64,000 bases of DNA from Agrocybe praecox (taxonomy: Eukaryota; Basidiomycota; Agaricomycetes; Agaricales; Agrocybaceae). The notes beneath the pieces were generated by a model that was not told the origin of the DNA, did not search any database, and saw only the letters and a list, made by a program, of their open reading frames with translations. A program made the position numbers and the translations under genes. The stretch's first letter is position 1. Each line of letters opens with the position of its first letter. Shown in pieces: positions 49,363 through 61,517 of this stretch. Location of the stretch: contig OZ024848.1 in NCBI GenBank assembly GCA_964017145.1, positions 1,748,501 to 1,812,500 of the forward strand. Reading direction: 5' to 3'.

Positions 49363-50442
49363 TTATTTGGTAGAAGCCTCGATGAAACGTTTTTCTGCCT
49401 CTTCGAAGTTGATAACGTTCCAAATGGCCGAAAGATACTGTAAGAATAGTGTAAGATTCCGTGGGTGTAAGAACGAAATGCAGACTCACATCCGGCTTGA
49501 CGTTCTTGTACTGGAGTGGGTGCGGAAATTAGTAAGGGGAAAGAAAAACAACGGAACAGGACAAAGCTTGCCTGGAGGTAGAAAGCCTGGAAAAAAAAGG
49601 ATTCCGTCAGTTTCTGCGTCATAGAAATGGTACATGTGGACCCACATGCTCCCAGATATCAATGCCAATGATTGGAACGTGTGCTAAAAATTCACAATAC
49701 CTGGTTAGCGCATCAAGAATCCCAATCAGTGAATAAGCAACTAACAAAGGAGAGGATCTTGGTTGGGAGTTGTAACTATCTCAAGCTTTTTGGAGGCTGG
49801 ATCATATCCCTGGAGTAAGTACACGTGCTTGAGCACAGGCAAACGGAAATGAATAATCAGAAACAAGCTTACGAGCCATCCCCATCCACTGCCCTGGATA
49901 GCAGCTGTCTTTGCGTTCATGGTCTTCTTGAACTCCTCTACGGAACCGAAATCTTGCACAAGAGCTTTCTCAAGAGCGCCTCCCGAAACAAGCTTTCCTC
50001 CACCTTCACTTGAAGGAGCGAGGTTCTTCCAGAAAAGAGAGTGGTTGATGTGCCCTGATAGAATGAGCTGATAAGCTATACACAACAGCCGCAGTAAAGG
50101 ACGTATAAGTTTCACCTCCTCCGTTGAATTTCAACGCGCTTTGGAGAGAGATTTTCTTAGCAGTGGAGTCCGTAGAGGCGTAAGCTTCTTCAGCGGCGTT
50201 AAGGCCATTGACGTATGTCTGGTGATGTTTGGTATAATGGAGAGTCATGATTTCCGTTGCGATATACGGTTCGAGAGCCTATGGCCACAGCATTAACATA
50301 GATAGTAGGATAGTGAAAAGATCCTCTCTGTACTCACATCGAAAGCGTAGGGAAGAGGAGGTAAAGTGTGCTTGTAAGCCCTTCCGGCAGCAAAACTACG
50401 TGTAAAAGAGGGCTTCAAGACGTTTCTGGCGGTAGATAGCAT
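49363..50442 (-). CDS. SOD2: Mitochondrial manganese superoxide dismutase
   Basis: Minus-strand gene, ATG 50442 to TAA 49363, eight exons. The N-terminus [20 protein letters not shown] is a basic, Ser-rich mitochondrial presequence, then [18 protein letters not shown]. Metal ligands are all present: H in [14 protein letters not shown] in [10 protein letters not shown], and D and H in GIDIWEHAFYLQY. The [10 protein letters not shown] segment carries the Gln typical of the manganese form. The end is [18 protein letters not shown]. The enzyme converts superoxide to hydrogen peroxide and oxygen in the matrix. One intron, after AFYLQ, has a GC donor (CAG|GCAAGC), the common non-canonical GC-AG class. 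A transposon-like element begins 46 bp upstream of the start codon. Confidence 0.94.
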
Positions 50443-50487
50443 GGTTGAAAGAGTATCAGAAAGTATTATGGAGCCAAAACGTCTTCA

Positions 50488-52579
50488 CACGGCGGACAAA
50501 TGCTTGTCAAGTCCGAATCCGGCGGAGCCTGTCAAGTCATGTGTCAAGTGATTTGTCAAGTGCGCTCGCGGCATCTCACCGAGCCGGTTCAATTTCTCAC
50601 ACGCTACCGAACCGATGTTGACCGAGATCGCCGTGCCAATCCTTTCTTCAATCCTTTCCACATCTACGCGAATTCGTCAGTTTCTTCTCCTTTCCAAATT
50701 ACAGCACAAATTCATCACATCTACGTGCATACCTACCCCTCTTCCTACTGAATATCATGTAGTGACACCATTTGGACCGGAAAATTGGCTTGGGTTTCAT
50801 CGTTGGGGTGTCTCTTCTTGTAGCCTGCCAGAGGCTGGAAAACGAAATGTTTATCGCCGGGGAAGGACGTTGGGACACTGGAAAGGCTGTAGCTGCTGCG
50901 CTGAGTGCAGGTTGAAGAAGTGTAAGGAAGGATATGGAAATTAGCAATAAATCAGACATTTCAATCCTGTGTTGGTCCAGATATAGTTTCTGTTCGTTTC
51001 TATTTGTGTCTCTGCCCTCCAAAAATAGTGGCTTTTTTTTCTGCTTCGGTTTTCCGTGGCTTGTATCTAGTATGTATCTTATTCAATTTGTGTGTTCCGA
51101 CTAATTTCCATTTGTGTCCCAGAGCCAGTGTGTCTACTTGTTAGTACCTGCTATAGAACATCCGCGCAGAACCAAGCCTTATCCTCGCGTACTCTGTATG
51201 TGTCGAAAGAAATGCAGCAAGAAGACTTGCACAAATGATGATGGAGAGATTGGTTCCGGCGAGATGGTTGCACCTTCGACCCCGAAAAAACATCATGCAG
51301 AGGACTTCGAGCTTGCGAATCATCAATGCTGCATCAGCAAAAGCGACAAAAGCAGGTATTGCATGGACCGCTTTAGACAGCAATCCAAAAAAGGTGTCAC
51401 ATTCTCACGTATTGAAATGAGAATAATATTTTGGCATGGACTTTGTCGTCCAAAAATAAAGTTGTTAAGTCTTGCATTTCTCTTCATACAAGTGCATCTA
51501 TATAAACCTGTGACCTTTATTGTGATATCTGTATATTAATTCCACCTTCATCATAAGTATCATCCCTTGTCATCACCATTTTTGGCGCTCCTATATATAG
51601 TGGCACAAAAATGTTGGTCACGGTAATGTACGAAAAACTAGGTATTCTTAATGCAGAAAATGCTTCTTTTGATGGTGAGTAGATATATCTACTCTATCTA
51701 CACTTATACATCTCATATTCACATAAACAACACACACGGAGGGCAGCACACGCACAGGGACGGTTGTTTAAAAGTAAGTGCCGTGAGGTATATAATTACC
51801 TATTTGCAAGGACCTACAAACAGCCCAATGGCGTAGTGGTTATATCAGCAGTACCGTTTACATGGTGCCGCTGGTTCGATCCTCGCGCAAGGCAAATTTC
51901 ACGCAGGCCAAACCTCAGGCCGCCGGGCATAGTTCCACCCGTTCGGCCGGCTGGAGCAGCCCGGCGATATCATTTTTCATTATTTCCCTTCGACCCAATA
52001 TAAAGTTCACCTTGTCGGTAAGGCTTTACAATGTTCACCTTGAAGGTCAAGTTGACCATCTTGGTAAGCAGTACATTGAAACGATCTTATTAACGGGCAA
52101 AGTCTTAGGGGTCACCAAGATTGGGCAAAAGGTGGTCAAGTTGGCCATTACATTACGATGTATTACGATGTATTAACAATCCGCTTTTGCTGATGTGGAG
52201 CCAATCAAGATGGACTTGGGGCCGACCGCATCTGCTACTATCTCGAATACTCATGACGAGCAGTCCTTTCAGTGGGATTCAATTACGAGCGTAGAAAGTA
52301 AGTTTTTGTCTGAATCGGGATACCCAGTCCTCGACAGCTGAATGCCGACGGCCTGTAATTGATGGGGGCCTCGCCATATGGAAAAGGCCAATCGCAACCA
52401 ATTGCGAGCCGTTTGCCAGTGGATGACCTTGGCGGTTCAACTGGGGCGGTTCACCTTTGAGAGTCGAGCCGGTGGGCGGGCGACCGACGGCTTCGTCCAG
52501 CCATCAATTTGACAACCAAGTGACACAGCACTTGACAAGCTCCGACTGAATCGGACTTGACAAGCATTTGTCCGCCGTG
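50488..52579. mobile_element. Non-autonomous CACTA-like DNA transposon
   Basis: The two ends are imperfect inverted repeats of about 75-80 bp. Left starts CACGGCGGACAAATGCTTGT and right ends with ACAAGCATTTGTCCGCCGTG. Both sides are flanked by TCA (50485-50487 and 52580-52582), a 3-bp target duplication, the size made by the CACTA/EnSpm superfamily, whose ends also begin CAC and end GTG. The subterminal zones hold several TGTCAAGT/ACTTGACA words, like transposase-binding subterminal repeats. About 2.09 kb with no transposase-like ORF. Frames at 50615-50944 and 51114-51539 contain Cys-rich stretches (CMCRKKCSKKTC) of unknown meaning and may be captured or decayed sequence. Confidence 0.75.
51822..52174 (+). 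repeat. tRNA-derived SINE-like insertion inside the transposon
   Basis: An A-box-like TGGCGTAGTGGTT at 51829 and a B-box GGTTCGATCC at 51873 are spaced as in a tRNA, and an imperfect anticodon arm (GTACC...GGTGC) lies between. The acceptor and T-stems do not pair well, so it is not a working tRNA. Downstream about 270 bp of unrelated body end in a short tandem repeat (ATTACGATGT twice, 52151-52174), the usual SINE layout: tRNA head, body, simple-repeat tail. Confidence 0.45.
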
Positions 52580-53229
52580 TCACAAACGGCGCGTCCCGAC
52601 CCCATCCTGTGATTCCGTCATACGTCCATTATGTCATTTATTACTAATAATATTACTATTATGTAATTCAGTTCATGCTGCATGATCCAAAGTCCGGTAC
52701 AACTCAGCTTGATTCATCACGGCAAATTGCGCCCTTGCCTGACATTTTCATTTTGTCTTCGAGACGACGCCGACCAGCGAACGTCACACACCCAGGAATA
52801 TGTATCGCTATATTAACAATTTTCCAGGAAATATGGTTGCCTGAGCCCTTCGTTGCCATTCCAGGCATCTGTGCCACTCAGCTTTTATGTTTGACGCCGA
52901 AAACATTTGACTTGTGTATCCACACTAGTCATGTTACCAGGGTCGACGTAAAACCTATAAAAGCGTAGGTCTAGCCACCATGGGATTTCGTTGTTCCGAT
53001 TACCATTCTTCAAGCCATGACACACACTACCGACAAAGAGACCGGTCTCTGTCACCGCAATATCCCTATACCGTCTAAACGCACCCGACAGTTCAAATTC
53101 ATCCGGCATTACAAGCGTATCCAGCAATCCAGGCGTACTCGCTACTTCAAACTCATCCAACTCCCCTATCTTCATAGGGGCGCCCAATGTCATGATTCCC
53201 GCTCCACTGGCTGCCGGCGCTCTGTCGCG
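52580..53229. other. Spacer between transposon and F-box gene
   Basis: Contains the TCA target duplication and the upstream region of the F-box gene. Both strands carry open frames (for example minus 52885-53193), but these mirror each other and lack motifs. Confidence 0.35.
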
Positions 53230-54732
53230 ATGTTCCTTCCACCTGAAATTATATCTACGGTCCTCTGGATGGCTTTAGAGAAGAGTCAATCAAACGATTA
53301 CGAATATGGCTACTTGGAGCAGATCAAGAGCGTCGTAAACGCTTCAAGAACATGCCGACATTGGCATGCAGCAGCCTTAGGCGACAAAGCCCTCTGGGGT
53401 ACTATCATCAACATCGAAAATAACCAGAAGGTCTGACTGGAGGAGCTCATACGGCGATCTGGTTCCTCTGGACAGCTAATAGTTCAGTCCTACGAGATTT
53501 GCGAAGATACAAAAGACAGCTAGGAGACCATTCTTCTTCCTGAGAATATCAAGAATGTTAAAGTTTTACAGGTTGAAGGCCCTGAATCTCACTTGTCCAC
53601 CATTCACGACGGCATTTCTCAACCTGCTCCTGCTCTAGAATGCTTTAGAATTAGGCATGGATCTAATGGAATAGAGGATGTGACTCGGACAGAGACGGAC
53701 CACGCCGCGATGCTCCTCCTCGCGGATTGGGCTCCCGCTCTGAAGTGTTTATCCATTGACGTGGCTTTCTTCCTTCCAAAAATTCATTTCTTCTCTGGAT
53801 TTAAACTTAGGCACCTGAGTATTTCCAATGTGGATAGCTGCTTGGGAATGGATATTAACGACTGGATAGACATACTTGCCGGGCAGCCAGATCTTGAATG
53901 TCTCTACCTGACCATTTTTGATAGATCTGATTATCGAAATTTAAATCCATGTCCCGAGTACCGCGAGGTTCACCTCAATAACCTAAGGGTTCTACACCTT
54001 CAAGATTATGATATTTCTGAAGCTGGTGACATTTTGGGTAACTTGGTTATTCCAGCTTCGTGCATCATGATGCTTACGCTATACCAGTCAAGAAATTCCC
54101 AATACTCTATCGATGGGCTAGAACGTGGCCTTATGCGGTACTCACAGGCGTGGAGGTCAGGAGCCAGTTATTGTGGTATTCGAGCTGCCTTGGAGGGTCA
54201 ATTCGAGATTGGGCTTGAAGGAAAACAAAGTCTTTCTGATGCTTGTTCCAGCCTAGGATCGTTCACCATCAAATATTCAGCGTCAGGTTCTGAAGATTTG
54301 GATGGCGACGCGTACATGTCTCCTATTAGTGCATTCATCGACATTATGCGAGTCGGCACGCAACATCTTACTAGTATTCCTGGAGCTCAAATGATGTTTA
54401 ACTTCAGCATCTCTTCCATGGAAGCGGATCTCTCTCACTCCCACAACTCCAAACTGAAACAATCTGTATTGGCATTATGCTCTGCGTTCAGCAACCATAC
54501 CTCCATTCTTCTCATGGACGAGACATGCGCTGCAAGCATTATCCATGAACTTATTGAAGCTCATATACTCATCAAGTCTGTCTCGAACACTCCGAGTCCG
54601 GATCTATTCCCGAACCTCGTCGATTTATCAATCTACGAGTTTACGATCTTTGATTCTCCATGGCCTCAGCACAACTCCTTTAAAAAAATACGTAAACATG
54701 GTATCGAAATTCCACGTATTTCTGGAATGTAA
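53230..54732 (+). pseudogene. F-box protein gene interrupted by two in-frame stops
   Basis: One reading frame from ATG 53230 (MFLPPEIISTVLWMALEKS, an F-box start, then RTCRHWHAAALGDKALWGTI) to TAA 54732 is broken only by TGA at 53434-53436 and TAG at 53521-53523. The sequence between and after the stops is clearly still coding: LEELIRRSGSSGQLIVQSYE is a typical continuation of mushroom F-box proteins, and the C-terminal part has leucine-rich-repeat-like segments (LVDLSIYEFTIF, LRVLHLQDYDIS). F-box proteins recruit substrates to SCF ubiquitin ligases. A predictor could hide both stops in a 93-nt intron (GT at 53431, AG at 53523), which keeps frame, but that would remove conserved-looking sequence. 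I favour a recent pseudogene. Confidence 0.7.
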
Positions 54733-55536
54733 AAGGAAGGCACGAGATGATATTTTGAACGAAAATGTAACATTAAGTTACAGCATGGAAGATGTGTGCA
54801 ACCACTTTACACAGGACCACGACGGCACATCATTTAACGAACGACAGCTACGGCAGTTATGCATTTCGGCAGAGGTGGAGAATTTACACGACGCGTGGTG
54901 GTGGGAGGTTCCCAATCAGTATACATCTCGCATGCGCGGGCTAGTATTTGAGAGCGATAAGAGCAAGCAGAAAAAAGAGGACTGTCATTATTGTCCAGAT
55001 ACGCTGGGAGACAGGCCTTGCTATTGATTCCCTTTTTTCTTTTTTGTATCGATGGGTGTTATAACAGGTGCCATGTACATACAACTACCATGGAATAGTT
55101 TCATATTGTTTCCGGACATTCTATCTGTTGAATATGTATGTTCTATTATTAGATTCCTCATTTCTACATGGGCGCCTAACTTATTGATGGAATATCGGTC
55201 CATATATAACAGAAAGTTGTAGCGCCCTCAGAGTGAACAGAGCTCGGCAGTACTGATGACTGTCAGGAGGTGATGCATGATGCATGATGGCCTGATTAAC
55301 ATCAACACATGATCACGGCTTTTTACCTCTGTCGTAATCCATTTGGAAAATTTGTCTGAATTTGGAGACCTACTGATCATGCGAGCAGCCATTAGACACC
55401 GTCTTTCCTTCGACTGACAATTGATACCTTTTTGATAGCCATCAGTGTATATACCACATAATTACAAAGAAATTCGATTGTATATAGAAAATTAATGAGC
55501 CAAGTCCTGAAGTGTCTGAAGGTAACTATGTAGGAA
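54733..55536. other. Convergent region between F-box pseudogene and Ras-like gene
   Basis: An open plus-strand frame overlaps the end of the F-box gene and continues to 55027 without a known motif. The rest is AT-rich. A short direct repeat TGATGCATGATGCATGATGG sits near 55272. Nothing else supported. Confidence 0.4.
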
Positions 55537-56537
55537 TCAAGCTATAACGCAACTGTCATTTGACCTGCGATGACGCTTCCAAGAAAGCTCCGCAGCCAAC
55601 GCCTTCTCCCGTTTAGCTAGCCGTAATCTACGAACCACAACCGAAAATACATCCTCTACATTCTTTCCCGTTTTCGCCGAGGTCTCCAAGAAATCGCATC
55701 CCCACATATCCGCAACCATCATTCCTTGATCCAACGATGTCTCGCGCTCTTGAAGGTCGCACTTGTTGGCTACAAGCATCGAGACACAGTCGTAGTCGTT
55801 GCTTGGGCGGTTTCTGCGCCTTACTGTAATGCCGACGTCGTGTACATTGATTGTCTCCGTTAAGCTTTCTGGGGAGCCTGTTGTGTATACAAATATTATA
55901 GCGTCACAGTTGCTAGTTATTTAGCTGATTAGCTGCTATTGTCGAGAAGTATAATCCACCCGGGAAACGCAGACTGACCAGATATCGGTGTAGTTCTGCT
56001 CTATAATGTCATTTTCATTAATTTAGAGTCAAGTATACTTCAATATGATCTTGCTTACCATGCGCTGGCCACATAGCCGTTTCCTCAAAGGCCGACCATC
56101 TATCCATTATCTCCAGAGTACAGGGTTCAAGGTCGACCGAGAAATCTTTCTTCAAGGTCTTGCTACTCATATGCTTTACAAAGCAAGTCGTGGGATCCTG
56201 GCAATACTTTAGAGACGCATATCGTTAATTTAGCAGACCAAGTACCTCTATAATATACCAGGGCGGAAGTTGAAGCGAGCCGTGAGTCCTTAGTTTGAAC
56301 GATCATATGAAATATATGCATCCCATACCTTCAAAGGTTCCATCGGAAAACTAGTCGGTTGTAGATGAGTACCCCTCTCAATAAAAGACGTAGCAATATG
56401 GATGGACTTACTCGTTGTATCAATGAACTTTTGCCTCCGTACTGACTCCCCAAAACGCCTATCCTCCATCTCTCAGGTTCTGGGGGAGCGATGTTGGTCA
56501 AGTTCTCAAAGGCTGTACTTCTGCGTCTGTAATGCAT
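55537..56537 (-). CDS. Divergent Ras-like small GTPase with CAAX end
   Basis: Six-exon minus-strand gene, ATG 56537 to TGA 55537. G1/P-loop is GVLGSQYGGKSSLIQR; the effector-like part reads FSDGTFEDPTTCFVKH; G4 is NKCDL; G5 is ETSAKTG; the protein ends CVIA, a prenylation CAAX box after a basic stretch (KRHRRSN). These place it in the Ras superfamily, at membranes after prenylation. The G3 region is odd: where DTAGQ is expected, the spliced sequence reads EIMDRWSAFEE, so the DxxG motif and catalytic Gln are absent. It may bind GTP without normal hydrolysis. All introns have GT-AG ends and keep frame. About 225 residues. No close subfamily assigned. Confidence 0.8.
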
Positions 56538-59500
56538 GTAGATGGAAGCACAAGACAGTTGAAATTCGACTTACCATCCCAATCCTTTATAAACAGAAGG
56601 TTTCCGGTGGTTGTACCCCTGTATGAAGGGATAACGCGCATGAAAACTATATTTGGACTAGTTCGCTATAAATAGAGCACGCTTTATGCTACGCACTACG
56701 CCCAGTCGAGAAACGCGTTCTTTTCTTAGACAGCCGTCTTGTATTGGAAGCGCATGACTAGAGCTGCGGATGGCTTGGGGAGGTTATCCTAGACATGTAT
56801 AACAGCACTATGGAGTGATATGCCCGCAGAGACGGAGCTTCAGACTACGAGTGTCATGTATAGTAGTGACCACCTAGTCTTTATAGCGGAACATATCGTT
56901 TAGCTCAACACTATCATGAGGCACAATTTGCTCAGATACCAAGGCCACATGCCAAGACACAGACGGTCATGCTGGAGAATATTGATTATGTACGTATGCT
57001 CAATATGTCAGAAATTTTCAATACTTGTTCTGGTGTTAAGCCAGGTCGAAAGTGATTGATCCAGCTTCTGATGGTGGTTTTATATGCCACTCCTCCTTTC
57101 TACTTTTAAATACCAATGGTACCACGTCAGTAGCTCGGGGAATCAGTAGCATAACACATGGAAGCCACGATGAATGCTTCAACCATGACGTTGCTAAAAC
57201 ACAGTGATTTTGCCAATAGCCAATTTGAAGTCCTTTCATTCCAAGTATCAACTCCATTTCATGAGATTCTGGAAAGGGTGTAAATCAAAACATAGAGCCC
57301 TTCAGTATATCGGATCGTATGATGCTCCGAGTTGCTGTTCAACCGGAAAACAGGGTTGATCTGATGCCTTCGTGGTAGGTGTCAACGGCCATCGTTGCAC
57401 ACATACATAGCCAGAGTATGTGGTAAACTGTCAAACAAATTCAATTCATTAAAACGTGTCTTCCGTCGACGGACCACATACATTAGTGCAGGAGGCCACA
57501 GTGAGGCGCAAAGGGCGCCAATCAAAAGCGCCCGCGTATGTGTAGATCATGTGATTAAGCTCGAGCCTCAGTCGACGCGTGGCAAACACGAGTGCGACCT
57601 ATACGACCCTGGGGCCTGCGACTTGCGCATGTGTCAGAAATTATATTTACTTGCATGAGCTCCACAACTATAATTGTTGCTGTCGCAACATACTTGAGCA
57701 TGCTGAATGTGTCGGGCCGAAATCGTAGAAGAATAAGGAGTAAAAAGTCCGGCATTGTACAATTCCTAAACCTTTATACAGACAAGAAAGAATCCCGCAG
57801 AAAGTTCCAGCCTGTTGTAATATTTGTACTATTTGTGACTCCAAATTTTCATAAGTACCCACTGATGTGAATATCCGTTACATCCACGGATAATCCATTC
57901 TCCGAGTCCCAACCAGTAGAAAGCAGAATCCAGATATTAGAGTGTCCTGGGATATTAGATCGCGGTTGCTCATGACAGTTCACATAGAACATATGCACAT
58001 ACGATCGGTACGCTAGATCGTCGTCTCGCGGTTGTCGCGGTCTTGACTTCGACGCTCGATCGGAGAATTAACCGAAGGCAAGGATACGTACAACCATGTC
58101 CGATATGTTACTATTTCTATTTCCTGTCTGTTCCCTCGCTTCTTTGTTTCTTTTTTCTTGAGAAGCTACATCTCCGCGTCGTTCCCCGCATTCAAAATAT
58201 CCGGGTACCCTCGGGTAGAAGGAGAGAAGGTGATAGTTCAAAGAAAGAAAGAAAGATGGATAGATGGATGCTTTATGACATATGACCTGTCGGCCGTCGG
58301 GCCGTCGGAGCACTAGGTTTAGTCACATTTCATTGAGGTGGTTGATATGCCTGTGGGCGTCTGGACGATTGACGCTAACCATACACACCTGATGCAATAT
58401 ATTTCTAGGTACGTAGGGTGAAAGTATTATCACAGAGGTGGATCACTACAACCGTCCGAAGAAGACTTACTTTATTATAGTATCCCGTCTCACTGATTAC
58501 TTCTCAAAGTTGTTTCCACATTCCTTACCGGCGCATACTCCAAGTAACTCACCCTACACACAAGTTCAAGGCCACCCACAAGAAGCCGCGACGCAACCCA
58601 CGAGCACATCCGAGGTCTGACAAAGCCTAGAGGGATCAATATTAACTCCGCACTGCTTTCCCCCTCTATTACGAAACACATCCTAGTGCGTCTTAGCGTG
58701 AGAGAATCGCATAAATGCCAAGGAAAAGAGGGAACCGAATAAGCGCTCGGTAACTCACTAGACTAGAGAATCCGCTTCGAGAAGATTTTTTTTTGTGAGG
58801 GTATGAAAATTGGAAGTGTGGCGCTCGATCGCGTAATCGCATGTGGCAGATATTAGTATTAGCCCATGTCAGAGGTTGGATTGGACCGGCGTCGTAGAGA
58901 CTCGGAGTTTTAAACTTCTTGACAAAGTTCGACGCATCGTTTGTTCTAGGTCGATGGATGGGTATAACTGAGAAATTTTCTTGGTTTCATTATTATTATT
59001 ATTTGTTTTTTGTTTTTGTTTTTGTTTTTTGCGTCTGCGCTGAAAATGGAGTGAATGGAGATAAGGGTTGTTAGTAGAAATTAAAGATGAACCTCAGCGT
59101 GGTATGAACAACTGACAAGACGCGTATGACCATCGAAACTTCTTGAAGGGCACCAATCGTTCAGCTAGTAAATGGAGGTGTAATTTAGGAAGGCTAGTAA
59201 TACAAGGTAACAAGAAAGGGCTTAGCAAGAGTGTGTTAGTATCATGCCAGTGAAAGACGCGACAGGGACGCTGATTTCCCGTCAAGTCACTGTATCTCTA
59301 CATTATAATGCAAAAATGCACGAAAATGTCGGATCGACAGAGGTTGCAAGTGGAACATCATAATTATGAAGGCACTTGGTACAACTCTAAGATACACCGA
59401 CGCCGAGTCTATCCGACGCCAGTCTTCGAGTTTATTGATAAGTTAGCTAGTTTATCTACTACTGAGAGCCCACTCGCTCGTGGCGACTAGCTTTGCAGGA

Positions 59501-61517
59501 TGTACTATTACCTTTCTTGACTCTTCTCTATACCATGATTAATCTTTATGCCATGCTTGCACTTGGGAGCGATCTCAAGCTCGGAGAGGCGCCGGCGCCG
59601 CTATTACTTGTTTGTGTACTACACGGTAAATTGAGGGTAATAATCATGATCCTCACGATTAGGATAAAGATGAGTCGGATAGTTATTGAAATGGAATTGA
59701 TAGATAATATAATACAAGGGATACAGAGGCTTCATGAAGCGTAGTTGACAGGTGATGCAAGCAAGCAGAGCAAGAGTTTGTGTTTATTTAAATCAAGCTA
59801 TACAGTCACTCGATGGGTCGTAAGTCGTATACGAGGTTATATGGCGTCGGTTACTTACTTATTGCTATTCGATGGCGTTGTCGATGATGATGATGAGATG
59901 ATGTTCATGACCTCATATCATTATGCAATTAGCCACCCACAACCACTCTGACCATGTATGCGCCGTAGGTTATGTTATGTATACTTGAAAATTTTTAATG
60001 AGACCGATAGATTGGCCGACCGGCCGACAGACTGCCAGATCTAAATCCATGTACGACTGTAATAGCAGCATTACCCCGCTTTACTGTCCCTTGCCTATGT
60101 TTGCGGTGCGGGCCACGGAGTCAGTCAAGCTCCATGCTCCATGTTTATCTGATTTACGCTTCTGCCTAGCTGTCCGTCTATCTGTCTATCTTTCCCCCTT
60201 CACATATACTATACTGTCCTATACATAACCTATTCTATGTTCAGTTACTATGCATGTAAGGCACATGAGCATAAACTCAAGGTCGTAATTCGCCGGTCGA
60301 CTGTTATGGAGTAGCGTGCCTAGGAGTTTTTTTTTGTTCGTGTCACCTGCCCAGACCGAATGCATATCTACTTACGACATTAGTTTACGAGAGAGATAAT
60401 CAATGACCAAGGTTATGATGACTTTCCTATATTTAAAGTGCGCACGATTGCTTCAAATAGAGTATTGAATGCTAAATATACTTCAAATTCTGTTCACATT
60501 TGTGTGGAAATGAATGTAACAGATATACACACATACTCGTTTCTGATTCGAACGGGATGTACACTCACGCTGTCTGTGAGGATGTCTGGGTCGTGCAGTG
60601 GAGGCTCGGTCAACGAGGGAGAAAGAAGTTGAGAAAGGGAAAATGACGAGAGCGGCCGTCGGCCATATGTGAGTCGGGTGTTTGACATAGTATATGTGAG
60701 TGCTTGGGGATCTTGGTGACTGAACGGTTCACTAAGGACACTAATGGATGAAAATGAATATAGGAATTGAGACGAGGTTATTGGACGTCGTGGCGACCTA
60801 CGAGTGAACGTTCGCATTTAGAAATTTTACCGGGTCCCCAAGCCTCGAGTCGGTTATAATTATCACTTATCAAACCATCACCTCTCGTAAGTTATTTATC
60901 TCGGTTGGCGTTTAGAATGGTGATAGGAAGCGTAGAGAGAACGCACATTATCGCTGCGTATATTAAGAAGTGTATACGTGGATACTCCTGAGAGAATGAG
61001 AGAAGTTTGTTTGGTTGAAGCAGGTGTAAGTATGGTTATCAGACTCGATTAGATACGAAGTCGACGGTACATCTCTTCCTATTAGGAGATTGATAACGGC
61101 GGAAAAGACGTCCGAATTGCCAGAAAGAGGATCAAGATGAGGATTGGGGTATTATTTTTCGCCACCCGGTATGTATGTAGGAAGGGAGTCTTGAGAAGGG
61201 TTCTGGTTCAGAGAAAAAGTCGAGAAGGAAGCGCCGCCTAGCGTTTGGGTGCTCGCACCGGGTGCTATAGTGTTGTGTAATATCTTTCACACATATACTA
61301 CCGATTGGCGCTCCCGAGACCTTTCCAATGGGCTGAACTGTCTTTACCTGAAGTAGAACAGGAGAGCGGGAGCAGATCATATAGGGTGCTTGTCAGAAGA
61401 TGTCATACCTGGCGCACTAGCTGTGTCTGGTTTAGACCGGAAGTGAAGGAAGTTCATTTTGTTTGTTCCTTATAGGAGATCGGCGGTGAACAATAGAAAA
61501 TAGAAAGTCATTTGGGA
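56538..61517. other. Gene-poor region of about 5 kb
   Basis: No complete gene resolved. A minus-strand exon-like frame at about 60560-60817 (RLTYGRRPLSSFSLSQLLSP, ending at a GTGAGT donor) may be a first exon, but I found no partner. A simple repeat of ATT then GTTTTT units lies at about 58990-59030. AT-rich, many short ORFs, no clear transposon ends. The 56.5-57 kb part is the upstream region of the Ras-like gene. Confidence 0.4.

Noticed and set aside
51822..51895. Functional tRNA gene with anticodon TAC in the transposon
   Set aside because: A- and B-boxes are present, but the acceptor and T-stems do not pair and the anticodon loop is 8 nt; a SINE-like head fits better.
52885..53193. Minus-strand ORF antisense to the F-box gene start
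   Set aside because: Overlaps and mirrors the F-box leader; no motif or promoter evidence.
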